Positions 52,325 through 61,134 are shown, counted from the stretch's first letter. The stretch: DNA of 64,000 bases from JBEKCD01 sp050015055 (GCA_050015055.1 JBEKCD010000015.1:17291-81290); one strand, 5' to 3'. Program-made: numbers and translations. The notes: generated by a model not told the origin, from the letters alone.

Positions 52325-53058
52325 GAGCACGTGCAGAACGAAATCTGATCTTGAAGTTCATGATCGTTTGCTCGTTGCTAGGATCGTTAATAATTCTACT
52401 GATGGTCACATACCCACCTGCGACTACGCGAGACTATTTCTGGCGAAAACCGTTTGTCGGTTCAGTCCTCTTCCTGATATGTGCTGTTGGAAGCCTAGTC
52501 GCTGTCTCTCCCACATCGTGTTCAGCTGCGCACAAAATGCAAATGATTGAGACGCCAAAGGACTCGGATGTCCAAACAGATTCTCCTGTTTTCTCAGAAG
52601 GCCATCATCCGAACTGCGGAAGATTTTCCAGCCACACGATAATGTTCAAGGGCACTTCTTATTGTGCTGCGTGCACAGGACTACTCATCGGAGGGATCAT
52701 GGCGATGAGCTTGACAGTCCTATACTTCTTCTCCGGACTCAGCGCCGAACTCATCGGTTTCCCAGCCCTTCTCACGGGGCAATTGGGACTCGTATTGGGG
52801 CTGGTGCAATTCAAATTCAAGGGTTGGACCCGCATGAGCGCAAACGTGCTGTTTCCCTTGGGAAGCTGTTTGATGTTAATCGGAATCGATCAACTCGTGC
52901 GCAGTGTGTTTGTTGACGTTTACCTAACAGGATTGATACTAGTGTGGATCATGACCAGAGTCATGATTTCACAATGGGATCACTACAGAATCTGTCTTAC
53001 GTGCGGTTTCTCTTGCAGAACGGGAAGAAAGGCTAGTGTGTCAGCGTCTTCGGCCTAG
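52321..53058 (+). CDS. Membrane protein with a cysteine-rich loop (DUF2085-like)
   Basis: The 245-residue protein has about six hydrophobic helices. Between helices 2 and 3 is GHHPNCGRFSSHTIMFKGTSYCAACTGLLIGG, resembling the H-x-C...R-x-F...C-x-R-C-T-G motif of DUF2085. A second cysteine pair is near the C-terminus (CLTCGFSC). It is translationally coupled to the radical SAM/B12 gene, so it may handle that enzyme's substrate in the membrane. Its last 18 bp overlap the convergent zinc-ribbon gene. Confidence 0.75.
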   Translation: MRARAERNLILKFMIVCSLLGSLIILLMVTYPPATTRDYFWRKPFVGSVLFLICAVGSLVAVSPTSCSAAHKMQMIETPKDSDVQTDSPVFSEGHHPNCGRFSSHTIMFKGTSYCAACTGLLIGGIMAMSLTVLYFFSGLSAELIGFPALLTGQLGLVLGLVQFKFKGWTRMSANVLFPLGSCLMLIGIDQLVRSVFVDVYLTGLILVWIMTRVMISQWDHYRICLTCGFSCRTGRKASVSASSA

Positions 53059-53403
53059 CCCGTACAGAGCGCCAATGATGAGTAGAATTCCGAAGATGAT
53101 TATCGCAAACGGCCACACGTTGACGTTCGAGGAAATCAGGTTCGCTTGCTGCATGAAGTATATAACACCCGCGAGCAAAATGATAACGCCTATAGTCATA
53201 CCCACGACAGCGCCGCCTCTTGGAATGCCGAAGCACTCATATTCCATTCGCCTATATGGTTCTCCGCTTCTGCGGCTTCCCCCGCACTCGTCTCCGACCC
53301 GCTGTCGCTCTGGTTCTCCAACAGCGTACAGCGAAGCGCCACATTGGGTGCAAGTCTTGGCGTCGTCCGGATTCTTGGCTCCACACTTTGTGCAGTAAAC
53401 CAT
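53041..53403 (-). CDS. Zinc-ribbon membrane protein
   Basis: The 120-residue protein begins with a zinc ribbon (YCTKCGAKNPDDAKTCTQCGASLY), has an Arg-rich linker and two membrane helices (about 63-83 and 96-115). A cytoplasmic zinc ribbon on a membrane hairpin is common in archaea. Function unknown. Confidence 0.82.
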   Translation of the reverse strand: MVYCTKCGAKNPDDAKTCTQCGASLYAVGEPERQRVGDECGGSRRSGEPYRRMEYECFGIPRGGAVVGMTIGVIILLAGVIYFMQQANLISSNVNVWPFAIIIFGILLIIGALYGLGRRR

Positions 53404-53735
53404 GATACATCTCCAACTTACCCAATCATAAACGATATGTTTTAAGACTTTTGGTCAATTGAGCGCGTCTCGGCCTGACAGCAATATATTAATGGCCCCG
53501 CAAAAAGAGGAATCCGATCAGATGAACCTGGCTTAGCGCGTTAACGGTTAAGTTTGACGAACTAGCCTTCACCGAGCGAAACGCGGAAGGCATGCTTTCT
53601 CTCCCTAAAAGATAAATCCTATAGGGCTTTTGCTCGGAGGTTGAAACACATATGGTGACTATCTCCTACGCTAATCCAAGAATCGTCAAACAAGCAGATA
53701 CTGATAGCGCTCGCGCTAAGTACAGCGAGTGATGC
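53404..53735. other. Gap with a possible 26-residue ORF
   Basis: Palindromic AGCGCTCGCGCT lies at 53706-53717. A frame ATG 53652 to TGA 53732 (MVTISYANPRIVKQADTDSA) follows GGAGG by 11 nt and an AT-rich box at 53607-53618. It is too short to be confident. Nothing else is readable. Confidence 0.3.
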
Positions 53736-54677
53736 TCAAGTGTTTTCATAGTAGATTATGACTTGAACATCGCCAGCGTAAACCGTGTAAAGTTCAGTAT
53801 TTACAAAAAGTCTGTAGACGTTTATAGTTTGTCCTGAAGCCACTTTGAAGCCTGGAGTGAGGTCAAACATAAGCTGGTGAGGTATGGGGCTTGGAGCATG
53901 ACTGTCGAACTGATAATGGACTAGAAGTTGAATGGCACCTGAATATGAGCTTGAATTCCAAGGGTCACTTGGCTTACCAATAGTAACGAATGTGTCCCCC
54001 TCCCAAACTACATTGTCAGGATTGCCCATCCAAACTTGGATCTTAACAATCCTTACGTCTGTCGTAGGAGTCCAATTCAGTATCCAGTCTCCTACTCTAC
54101 TATTGGCAGTTATGTTCGTTGGTAGGTATCCTAGAAGTTGCGAATGAATGTAGGGCGCAACGCTTGTTAGGTTTGAGGTCAGGAGATTAATCGTTGAGTT
54201 CAGAGATGTAATTTGGTTTTGCAGATTCAAGACGGTTGCGTTTAGTTGAGATATTTGAGAGTTCAAGGAAGAAATCGTGCTGTTCTGGTCTGATATTTGA
54301 GTGTTCAGTTGAGAGATTTGAGAATTTTTACTTGATATTTGAGTGTTCAATGAATCTATCTGATTGTTTTTGTCGTTGAGCAGTGTTACTGTATACAACG
54401 TTGCTCCACCAAAACCAGCTATCAATACAATGCAGATTATTCCGAGTGCAACAGCAACACTTCTCCTAGCTATTTTCTTTGATCTAGTTTCGCTTGGTTT
54501 TGTTTCATTGACTTTTGGTTCACTCATTTTTGAGTCCTCAGTGTAGCCCACGCTTTCTTTGTTAGTCTCACTTCCTTTGTTTGTGTTTTCTAAGTTCTTA
54601 GAGATTTTTTCTAGCAGTTCTTCAGTCTTAGAAATCCTTTCTAGCAGTTCTTCAACCTGGGTCTTTTTCTCTGCCAT
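53736..54677 (-). CDS. Single-pass surface protein with extracellular coiled coil
   Basis: The 313-residue protein has a charged helical N-terminus, a membrane helix (about residues 72-95), then a regular seven-residue repeat (SLNTQISSKNSQISQLNTQI and onward, residues 105-165) and a C-terminal beta-rich domain (from about 185: RVGDWILNWTPTTDVRIVKIQVWMG). Many N-x-S/T sites suggest glycosylation. The coiled coil would hold the beta domain away from the membrane as an oligomer. Ligand unknown. Confidence 0.8.
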   Translation of the reverse strand: MAEKKTQVEELLERISKTEELLEKISKNLENTNKGSETNKESVGYTEDSKMSEPKVNETKPSETRSKKIARRSVAVALGIICIVLIAGFGGATLYTVTLLNDKNNQIDSLNTQISSKNSQISQLNTQISDQNSTISSLNSQISQLNATVLNLQNQITSLNSTINLLTSNLTSVAPYIHSQLLGYLPTNITANSRVGDWILNWTPTTDVRIVKIQVWMGNPDNVVWEGDTFVTIGKPSDPWNSSSYSGAIQLLVHYQFDSHAPSPIPHQLMFDLTPGFKVASGQTINVYRLFVNTELYTVYAGDVQVIIYYENT

Positions 54678-54964
54678 GTTTAGGCTATTTCCAAGCTATG
54701 CAGATTTAAGATTTCTGTGTAGCATGGCTTAGGCTAGAGAATCTTGCTTATAGACCATCTTTCCACAAAGTCTATAATCAGTGGAGATTGTAACAAATAG
54801 TGTGTTCTAGAGGAACGCGCGCGCCCCCAGTTTCAACCCACAGCCTCTCCCCAAAGATAAAAGCGGGCGGAGCGAGCGAGGCATTCCAAAGAGAGAGATG
54901 TTAAAGAAGTTAAGCAACCTTCTAAACCCGAGCGCGGCCGTAGGCCGGGCGCAAAATCTTGAAA

Positions 54965-54975
54965 CCTTAAATACA
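54965..54975 (+). promoter_or_regulatory. TATA-like box of the zinc-ribbon/DUF4190-like gene
   Basis: CCTTAAATACA is centred near 54970 and predicts transcription about 16 nt before ATG 55012. Confidence 0.45.
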
Positions 54976-55011
54976 AAACAGGGAAATATTGGTTATCTGA
55001 GAAGATTTCGA

Positions 55012-55455
55012 ATGTCACAAAAAAGCTATTGTCAATACTGCGGAGCAGAAATATCCCCAACGACCAGAAACTGCCCTAATTGCGGTGCCCCTACTCAACC
55101 GCAACAGCAACCTTACGTAGCACCCCAACCTCAACCGCAACAGCAACCTTACGTAGCACCCCAACCTCAACCGCAGCCCCAGCCTTACTATCAACCTCCG
55201 GCTCAAACATATCAGCCGCCGCCCCCGCCGGTAGCAGCTAACAAATCAACAGCGAATATTTTGGCGGCGGTAAGCATTATCCTTGGGATTGTGGGCATAT
55301 TCGTCGCTGGGATCATACTCGGAATAGCTGCGATAATCGTTGGCGCCGCTGCAATATCGAAAAAGGCAAAAGTCGGCGGTGCAATCGGAATAATACTGGG
55401 CATCATCGCATTTGTCGCCGCACTGTTGCTGATACTAGGAGTAATCACTGTATAG
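55012..55455 (+). CDS. Zinc-ribbon, PQ-rich linker, two-helix membrane protein
   Basis: About 147 residues: a zinc ribbon (YCQYCGAEISPTTRNCPNCGAP, residues 6-27), a Pro/Gln-rich linker (28-75) built from a duplicated 12-residue unit, and a DUF4190-like pair of hydrophobic helices (ILAAVSIILGIVGIFVAGII, then IGIILGIIAFVAALLLILGV). Function unknown. I start at ATG 55012; upstream frame to 54898 precedes the promoter. Confidence 0.75.
   Translation: MSQKSYCQYCGAEISPTTRNCPNCGAPTQPQQQPYVAPQPQPQQQPYVAPQPQPQPQPYYQPPAQTYQPPPPPVAANKSTANILAAVSIILGIVGIFVAGIILGIAAIIVGAAAISKKAKVGGAIGIILGIIAFVAALLLILGVITV
55096..55167 (+). repeat. Perfect 36-bp tandem duplication
   Basis: Two identical 36-bp units encode QPQQQPYVAPQP and are followed by a partial third, within the linker of the zinc-ribbon membrane protein. 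Copy number could vary by slippage. Confidence 0.85.
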
Positions 55456-55750
55456 ACGGGTTCATCACTGCCTGATTGGCTACAAAAAGAAAGCCATTAT
55501 CTCCACAATAGCAAAATATTAACGCCAAAGCGCGGGCGCTTAAATCATCACCCCATCAGCCAGCGAAAGCACCTTTTAGATTCTATTCAGTCTTCCTTCA
55601 GCTTCTTGGAACCAATTTCGCCCCCATTTCATCTTTTAGGATAGCATGCGCGTTCTTTCAGCAAAACGGACGCACGGTTTAAAATAGCGCGCGGTTGCAA
55701 AGAATTAATTATGTGAAAATGTTCAAACATAAGTAGAAAGGAGGTTGAAT
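55456..55750. other. Intergenic region
   Basis: It contains AAGCGCGGGCGCTT (an imperfect palindrome near 55529) and GCGCGCG at 55687-55693, next to a TATA-like TTTAAAATAG. No gene is seen. Confidence 0.4.
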
Positions 55751-56239
55751 ATGAAGGCTCGTTCAATCCTTGTTGCGGGCTTTTTGCTGTCTTCTCTCTT
55801 CTTTTTTTGCATGGTTCTGACCGAACCCTTTGGAAAATGTGACCCTAGCGGATTTTTGCCCGTACAAGTCAGTATTCAAGGCGCACACATAGTGAGCGCG
55901 GGTGCATATTTTCGCTTTTGGATATTCAGTTACTATGACTATCCCATAAACGTGACAATCAATGGTGCAGACACTCTGAGTATCCCTTCGGGAGGATCGA
56001 TTGACTATGATGTGATTGCGCCACAAATCTCTGTGCCCTATGAAAAAGTGACTTACACATTCGTGTTTTCAGTGAACTACGATGTGAAACCTGTCGATTA
56101 TACGGTGTTAGTGTTAAATTCCAGTTTCGTGCAGATTTTCGACCTAATCGTTCCCATCCTAATAGTCATAGCGATTGTCATCATAGCCGCGGTCGCCATT
56201 CTCATTCTAAGACGAAGACGTTCTCTTAGGAAGACTTGA
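55751..56239 (+). CDS. Secreted protein with C-terminal membrane anchor
   Basis: The 162-residue protein has a signal peptide (ILVAGFLLSSLFFFCMVL), an extracellular beta-strand domain (about residues 28-125, with VTINGADTLSIPSGGSIDYD) and a C-terminal helix (LIVPILIVIAIVIIAAVAIL) with a basic stop-transfer tail. GGAGGTT is a strong ribbon-site match 4 nt before ATG 55751. Family unknown; it sits among other surface proteins. Confidence 0.72.
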   Translation: MKARSILVAGFLLSSLFFFCMVLTEPFGKCDPSGFLPVQVSIQGAHIVSAGAYFRFWIFSYYDYPINVTINGADTLSIPSGGSIDYDVIAPQISVPYEKVTYTFVFSVNYDVKPVDYTVLVLNSSFVQIFDLIVPILIVIAIVIIAAVAILILRRRRSLRKT

Positions 56240-56561
56240 CATGCACCCAAGGCGAAGCTCATCGCGCAAGATAATCAAATGCAATGTCAACTCAAATCCA
56301 GCGCGCGCATAAACACCTTTAGAATCCCAGATTTAACGAAGTACTTTCAATTCTCTTTACTTAGGATTTTTCTATGCACCGTAAACCAAGATGGCACGTG
56401 TCCGCTTTTTTCTTATGTCCGAAAGAAACCGTGAACTCTGGCTAGAACGAAAATAATCGCGCGCGTTTTTTGTGTTTGGTTTGGGGTAGAGTTTTATGCC
56501 ACCGCGCGCGCTCTTCAGGTTTCTCCGCGACTTTGACGGTGCGCTAAGATGGCCAGCTTGA
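56240..56561. other. 322-bp convergent gap with three GCGCGC palindromes
   Basis: Palindromes at 56301, 56459 and 56504. GGTTTGGGGTAGAGTTTTAT (56477-56496) closely resembles a segment at about 40160-40183; both carry a TATA-like box followed by CG-rich repeats. No gene is seen. Confidence 0.5.
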
Positions 56562-59500
56562 TTATGTTCTTACGTTTCGCTTCCGTTTTAAAACGAACGC
56601 CGCCAACAGCGTTGCCATCATGAAGAGTGTCAGAATGAAGTATGAAGAAAATTCGGGTACTATCGACGAGGCCGCAGTGTTAGACGTTGCCTGCGCTCCA
56701 ACGTTGTCAGTTACCTTCACATAAACGGTATAAGACCCTGCAGATGTTGGCGTAAAAGTCCAAGTAGAGTCAGTAGCACCTGAAACGGGAGAACCGTTTA
56801 GATACCACTGGTAGGTGTAGGGCGAAGTGCCACCTGAAACAGTGGGCGTGAAGAGTTGAGACTGACTAACATTCAAAGTAACAGAAGATGGTGATATTGA
56901 TACGGAAAGTGCGGAGTTGACGGTGACTGTTGCCGTGTTCGAAGTGGCCTGCATACTAACGCTGTCAGTGACTTTCACGTAAACGGTGTGCGACTCGGAA
57001 GCAGACGGAGTATACGTCCACGTTGCGCTGGTTGCGCCTGAAGCAGCACTGCCATCCAAATACCACTGATACGAATAAGGACTGGTACCACCAGAAACAG
57101 TCGAAGTAAACAGCTGAGACTGACCAATATCCAACGCTACGGAAGTGGGTGAGATAGTGATGGAAGGCAAAATGCTCACGAAATTGGCAGTAATCGTGCC
57201 GGGACCGTTAACAGTTGCCGTTGTCATATTAGAACTGGAGTTCGTAAAGGTTATGGAACCCGTGCTGCTTGACCACTGAGAAAATCGATTGTTTAAGGCA
57301 GGTGTTGCGTTAATGGAAAGTGAGCCAGGATCTATCCATACGTTGGTCCCAGATGGGCTTGTTGTGCCAGAGTCTGAAGGTGCTACGGCAAAGGAAATTT
57401 GGTACTGAGTTTTCCAGTTGGCAGTTACGTTTTTAGGGCCACTCATATCGATGGCGCTGCTTTGTGTGTAGTTCGTTCCGCTGGCGTCTCCGGTCCAGTT
57501 TGTGAAAACGTACTGTATGCCGTTGCCGCCTGATACTGTTCCCGCAGCTAATGAGGCGTAGGTGGTTGTGCCGTTGTCGTCCCACCCTAAGCTACTGACT
57601 GTGCCGTATTGAGAGTTTACTGTCAGGCTGTATTGGGAAACGTACAGAAGAGTTATGAGTTTTGAATAGTTCATGTAAACGCTGGATATGGATTGGTTGA
57701 AGGAGTCGAACCTGTAACGCATGCCATTTGTGCCCGACGAGCTTGGAACGTATTGTTGGGGTGAAGTCACTGTTACGGTTGTGTTCGCATCAATCCAGTC
57801 TGACCATGTTGCGTTTTTTACCTGATTAGTGTACAAGACTCCAAGTTGTGTGTAGGTGACTTGGAAGCTTGCACCAAGAGCGCCATTCGGCGTTGCGTTG
57901 ACGGTCATGTAGTATTGCGTTATGTAGTTGCCTGTTATGTTACCGTGGTATGGCACGACGATTGAACTCATGCTTTGCGAGGAGGACAAACCGGTGTTGT
58001 TCATCCAGACGTACCTCTTCACGTTTGGTGTTACGGTCAGCGGCGACTGGAACGCGTATGCATGGGACGCTGTTGGTGACCACATGTAGGAAACTGGTAA
58101 TTGGGTTAAGGTGTAACTGCCAGAGTCCACGGTTACAATTGCGCCAGTGAAGTCTGAACCCACGCCCGTTTGGTTGTACACGATGGTCATGAATGGGTAG
58201 TTATCCTTGTTGGTTCCTACCATCCCTGTGGTGTACGGTGCGTCTCCAATGCCATCTACCCCGGCTACGTTTTGAGCAGCTCCCTTATACTGGTCAATTC
58301 CTGTGTAGTCAGTCCAGTAGTTGCCGCCTGAAGGATAGCCGTTGTCCCATACGTTTAACGATGTGTCCGTCGGGTCTTGAGTTACTTGTTGCGTGTTGCT
58401 GACAAAGTCGTTGTGGTAGATGGTGTTGTTATTGCAGGGAAATATGTCCCCGACGATTTGTATGGCGACTTGGTTGCTTCTAACTTTGTTTCCGATTATG
58501 ATGTTGTTTGAGGCGTTATACTCGAGGTGGAGGGCAACGTTGTTGTTCGCGATGTAGTTTCCGTTTATTATATTGCCCCAGGCGTCAGTGTATAGTTCTA
58601 TTCCCACTGGGCTTCCAGTCACGTTGTTGTTTGTAAAGTTATTGTATTCCCCGGCGCCAGCAGCGTTGCTGCCTGTGACGACGATGTCGCTTGTTCCGCT
58701 TCCTGTTATGGTGTTCGAATAGAACTGGTCGTTGCAGGCTGCACTCTCGCCGAAAGTTCCTACTTCAATTCCGTATTCGCCGCTGTTAACAACTTGGTTG
58801 TTGTAAAAATAATTGTTTATGGTGTAAACTCCAGTTACAGATATGCCTTCGGTGAAGTTCACGATGGTGTTGTTGAAGATTTGGTTGTTTGAGTTTTGAT
58901 CTGTGTCGGATCCGAATACGTAGATGCCACTGTAGCCGCCTGTAATCGAGTTTCCGTTAATCTGATCGTTGTTAAAAGGTGTATCCACTTCGATGGCATA
59001 GGTGCCATATGCAGTGTTAACGTCCCAGAGTCCGCCGGTGACAGTGTTGTTGCTGATAACAGTGTTGTTTGCATTTTCTAGCCATATTCCAAAATCTTCG
59101 TTAGGTGGTTCTGCTATGTTGTTGTTTGAAATGGTGCAGTGGTCGTCTTGGTAGCCGTTTATTGCTATGTACGAGCAGTTAGTAAAGGTGTTCCCTATGA
59201 CTTGGATGAAGGAGCCATCCACATCAATGCCATTTTCAAAGTTTGCTATTTTCATGTTTTCGATTGTGATGTTGCTTGGGTTCCCATAGGTATAGATGCC
59301 AGTATCAGACCCCGGTGTAGGGTCCTGAAGTGTGTGCCCGTTGCCGTTGAGTATTATGTTGCTTCTCTCGATAATTTCAATTGAGTCCGTTATGTCTGTG
59401 GTAAACGTATATGTTGTTTGGTCTGTGGTCGTGATTCTGCCGTCGTTCGGGGTAATTGAGCCATCGGAGTTGATCGTTATGCCTGTCTGAGCTTTTACAG

Positions 59501-59579
59501 GTTGCAAGGTCAACAGGAAAACTGTTGGTAGAATGAGTAAAGACATTAGTGTTAAGAGTAGAAGTCCGATTGGTTTCAT
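56562..59579 (-). CDS. Large NosD-like beta-helix surface protein with PKD-type domains
   Basis: The 1005-residue protein has a signal peptide (1-31), a right-handed parallel beta-helix of NosD type (about 50-480, repeating NNTI/ITG/NNNV turns), two repeat-like beta modules (about 600-800, with YVFTNWTGDASGTNYTQ), two near-identical PKD/Ig-like domains (about 805-970; TSPYSYQWYLDGS and TSPYTYQWYLNGS) and a C-terminal VPEFSSYFILTL helix with a KRKR tail. It is exported and anchored at the C-terminus. Beta-helices of this type bind or cleave polysaccharides. The PEF motif before the helix resembles archaeosortase-type sorting tags. Confidence 0.88.
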   Translation of the reverse strand: MKPIGLLLLTLMSLLILPTVFLLTLQPVKAQTGITINSDGSITPNDGRITTTDQTTYTFTTDITDSIEIIERSNIILNGNGHTLQDPTPGSDTGIYTYGNPSNITIENMKIANFENGIDVDGSFIQVIGNTFTNCSYIAINGYQDDHCTISNNNIAEPPNEDFGIWLENANNTVISNNTVTGGLWDVNTAYGTYAIEVDTPFNNDQINGNSITGGYSGIYVFGSDTDQNSNNQIFNNTIVNFTEGISVTGVYTINNYFYNNQVVNSGEYGIEVGTFGESAACNDQFYSNTITGSGTSDIVVTGSNAAGAGEYNNFTNNNVTGSPVGIELYTDAWGNIINGNYIANNNVALHLEYNASNNIIIGNKVRSNQVAIQIVGDIFPCNNNTIYHNDFVSNTQQVTQDPTDTSLNVWDNGYPSGGNYWTDYTGIDQYKGAAQNVAGVDGIGDAPYTTGMVGTNKDNYPFMTIVYNQTGVGSDFTGAIVTVDSGSYTLTQLPVSYMWSPTASHAYAFQSPLTVTPNVKRYVWMNNTGLSSSQSMSSIVVPYHGNITGNYITQYYMTVNATPNGALGASFQVTYTQLGVLYTNQVKNATWSDWIDANTTVTVTSPQQYVPSSSGTNGMRYRFDSFNQSISSVYMNYSKLITLLYVSQYSLTVNSQYGTVSSLGWDDNGTTTYASLAAGTVSGGNGIQYVFTNWTGDASGTNYTQSSAIDMSGPKNVTANWKTQYQISFAVAPSDSGTTSPSGTNVWIDPGSLSINATPALNNRFSQWSSSTGSITFTNSSSNMTTATVNGPGTITANFVSILPSITISPTSVALDIGQSQLFTSTVSGGTSPYSYQWYLDGSAASGATSATWTYTPSASESHTVYVKVTDSVSMQATSNTATVTVNSALSVSISPSSVTLNVSQSQLFTPTVSGGTSPYTYQWYLNGSPVSGATDSTWTFTPTSAGSYTVYVKVTDNVGAQATSNTAASSIVPEFSSYFILTLFMMATLLAAFVLKRKRNVRT

Positions 59580-59789
59580 TTCATATGCTCTCCTTAATCA
59601 CTTGTCTCCAAATAAACCATAGAGCGCGCGGGTGCGCTATTAAAACTTGTGGAACGCTCTTCTATTGCATATTATGGCATAGCTTGAACGCTTTAACCGT
59701 TTTTCTATTCTGCACTTTCGACGCGCGCGCTAATAAGTTGGTGTTTTGAATTTTAGTCAGTTACAAAAGTGTACGCTGATTCTTGCACA
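59580..59789. other. Intergenic region with two GCGCGC palindromes
   Basis: Palindromes at 59624-59630 and 59723-59730, the latter in GCGCGCGCTAATAAG. This is the promoter region of the NosD-like gene on the minus strand; no gene is seen. Confidence 0.4.
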
Positions 59790-60368
59790 TTAGAGCATAT
59801 CAGATAGTTCTGTCAGAATTTTGCAGGCTTGCTTGGCGTAATCCCTCCATCGTTGATGTGTTTGGGGATATTTTTTGAGCACTATTATGAATTGTCTTAG
59901 CTCTTCGCGAGTAAGCTCTCTCATCATTTGCGCGAGAAGATAAAGAGTCGCGTCGGTTTGTTTTATCGGTCCCTTGTTCAAAACTGCGAGATATAATACG
60001 TCGAAGAAGTTTCTTCCAAGAATTGGCACAGCTTCTATGAGGAACTGTAAATCTTCGTTTTCTGGATAAATCTCCAGTGTTCTGCTTAGAAGAGTTCCTG
60101 ATTTTGCTCCTTCGCCCAAAACAATGAATATGCCCCGCTCTGTAAGCCAGAAACACGGGTAGTGTCTGCCTCGGTAGTCTTTCGATGTAACGTCTTTGAT
60201 CAGACCTTTCTTTTTCAAAACATTGAAGGCAATCCATGAGGATTTGTAGTGGCCTGAGATTCCTTTCATTGTTTCGTTGATAGTTTGAGGTTTGTTTTCT
60301 GCTAGATTTAGAATTATGCGTTTCTGTAAAGGAGGAAAGCTATTCCTTTTTCTTTTGTGTTTTGACAT
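59790..60368 (-). CDS. Winged-helix hypothetical protein
   Basis: About 192 residues. Residues 12-80 form a winged helix (LQKRIILNLAENKPQTINET, then YKSSWIAFNVLKKKGLIKDVTS and a wing GRHYPCFWLTERG). The rest is helical (LRQFIIVLKKYPQTHQRWRDYAKQ). No catalytic motif is present. ATG 60368 is preferred to the GTG at 60377. A GCGCGCGCGC palindrome sits just upstream of its AT-rich promoter box. It resembles regulators carried by archaeal mobile elements, by pattern only. Confidence 0.65.
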   Translation of the reverse strand: MSKHKRKRNSFPPLQKRIILNLAENKPQTINETMKGISGHYKSSWIAFNVLKKKGLIKDVTSKDYRGRHYPCFWLTERGIFIVLGEGAKSGTLLSRTLEIYPENEDLQFLIEAVPILGRNFFDVLYLAVLNKGPIKQTDATLYLLAQMMRELTREELRQFIIVLKKYPQTHQRWRDYAKQACKILTELSDML

Positions 60369-60394
60369 ATATCGCACTCACTTTAGATATGTTA

Positions 60395-60404
60395 GCGCGC
60401 GCGC
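60395..60404. repeat. GCGCGCGCGC palindrome (example of dispersed family)
   Basis: The longest alternating copy, bordered by TTA on one side and CTGCCTAA on the other. By eye I located about 30 copies of GCGCGC in the window, all but one or two in gaps between genes (others include 171, 892, 5732, 6342, 8089, 10129, 13778, 22872, 34755, 37774, 38535, 40075, 42350, 46582, 50678, 54817, 56504, 59723). Confidence 0.75.
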
Positions 60405-60432
60405 TGCCTAATCTTCCACGGTGCGCGTTGGA

Positions 60433-60597
60433 ATGAGTCAGGTCGTTTCTGGTACTGGTCACCACATTTTCACGTTCTTGGGTTCATTCTTGGCGGTTAC
60501 AGGTGTCGGGATTGTCGTAAGGAGTGCGTTAAGGGCTGCGGTTGCGGGTTCAACGATTTACAGTATCGGGCTTTTGAGAAGTTCGGGTGTCTGGTAA
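60433..60597 (+). CDS. 54-residue small membrane protein
   Basis: ATG 60433 to TAA 60597. The product has a glycine-rich hydrophobic helix (HIFTFLGSFLAVTGVGIVV) followed by RSALRAAVAGSTIYSIG. Three-base spacing to the next GTG start points to cotranslation. Small helical membrane proteins of this kind are common among virus or plasmid genes; no homologue is recognised. Confidence 0.5.
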   Translation: MSQVVSGTGHHIFTFLGSFLAVTGVGIVVRSALRAAVAGSTIYSIGLLRSSGVW

Positions 60598-60599
60598 AG

Positions 60600-60959
60600 G
60601 TGGCCGAGGACAAGTTTGGGGTTAAGGGTGAGCGTGAAACGATTGGGGGCACTGCATGGTACCAATTACACCATGCAACCATCAGAACGGACGTTGCGCG
60701 ACCTCACTGCGTCACTTGGTTTGGCGTTGCTTCGTATCGTGCGCTGAAGGTCAAGGTTGAGAACCGTAAGGCTCTATGCCCTATATGTAAGCATGAGTTG
60801 GTTCGTTTGCGATACTTTGGTTCTAAGAATTTCGTCATGAGTAGGACTTCGCCCTATTTTGAAAGTGAGGGCTTTGATGACTTGGTTGAGGATGGTCAAG
60901 TCGTTTGGGTTGAGGATACTAGACCTGTTCATAGTGGTAGCGGTAGCTATGAAGAGTAA
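60600..60959 (+). CDS. Small CxxC protein in a mobile-element-like cluster
   Basis: The 119-residue protein from a GTG start has one zinc-knuckle-like pair (ALCPICKHELVRL) near residue 61 and an acidic, Ser/Gly-rich end. It is hydrophilic with no catalytic motif. It begins 2 bp after the 54-residue ORF and its stop overlaps the next ORF. Function unknown. Confidence 0.55.
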   Translation: MAEDKFGVKGERETIGGTAWYQLHHATIRTDVARPHCVTWFGVASYRALKVKVENRKALCPICKHELVRLRYFGSKNFVMSRTSPYFESEGFDDLVEDGQVVWVEDTRPVHSGSGSYEE

Positions 60960-61134
60960 GCTTGGCTTCTGTTGTTGTCGTTCTTGTAAAAGGGTTTTTG
61001 ATTCCGACGCTGATTATATGCTGCATTTGAGTTGTGACGGTTTTTGTCGGCGTGGGGCTGACAGGGTCGTTCGTGAACTTGCTTGGATGGTTCTGGGTTC
61101 TCGCGGCTGGAAGGCGAAGAAGCGAAGCGAATGA
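60949..61134 (+). CDS. Small C2H2-like zinc-finger protein
   Basis: The 61-residue protein has CCCRSCKRVFDSDADYMLHL followed by SCDGFC, giving Cys-x2-Cys and His-x3-Cys pairs spaced as in a zinc finger, then a basic tail (GWKAKKRSE). It overlaps the previous stop by 11 bp. Short zinc-finger proteins like this are typical of archaeal viruses and plasmids. The frame is open upstream to 60859, but ATG 60949 fits the operon spacing. Confidence 0.5.
   Translation: MKSKLGFCCCRSCKRVFDSDADYMLHLSCDGFCRRGADRVVRELAWMVLGSRGWKAKKRSE

Noticed and set aside
53652..53732. 26-codon ORF before the coiled-coil gene
   Set aside because: A ribosome-binding-like GGAGG is present, but at this length the evidence is too thin for a gene call.
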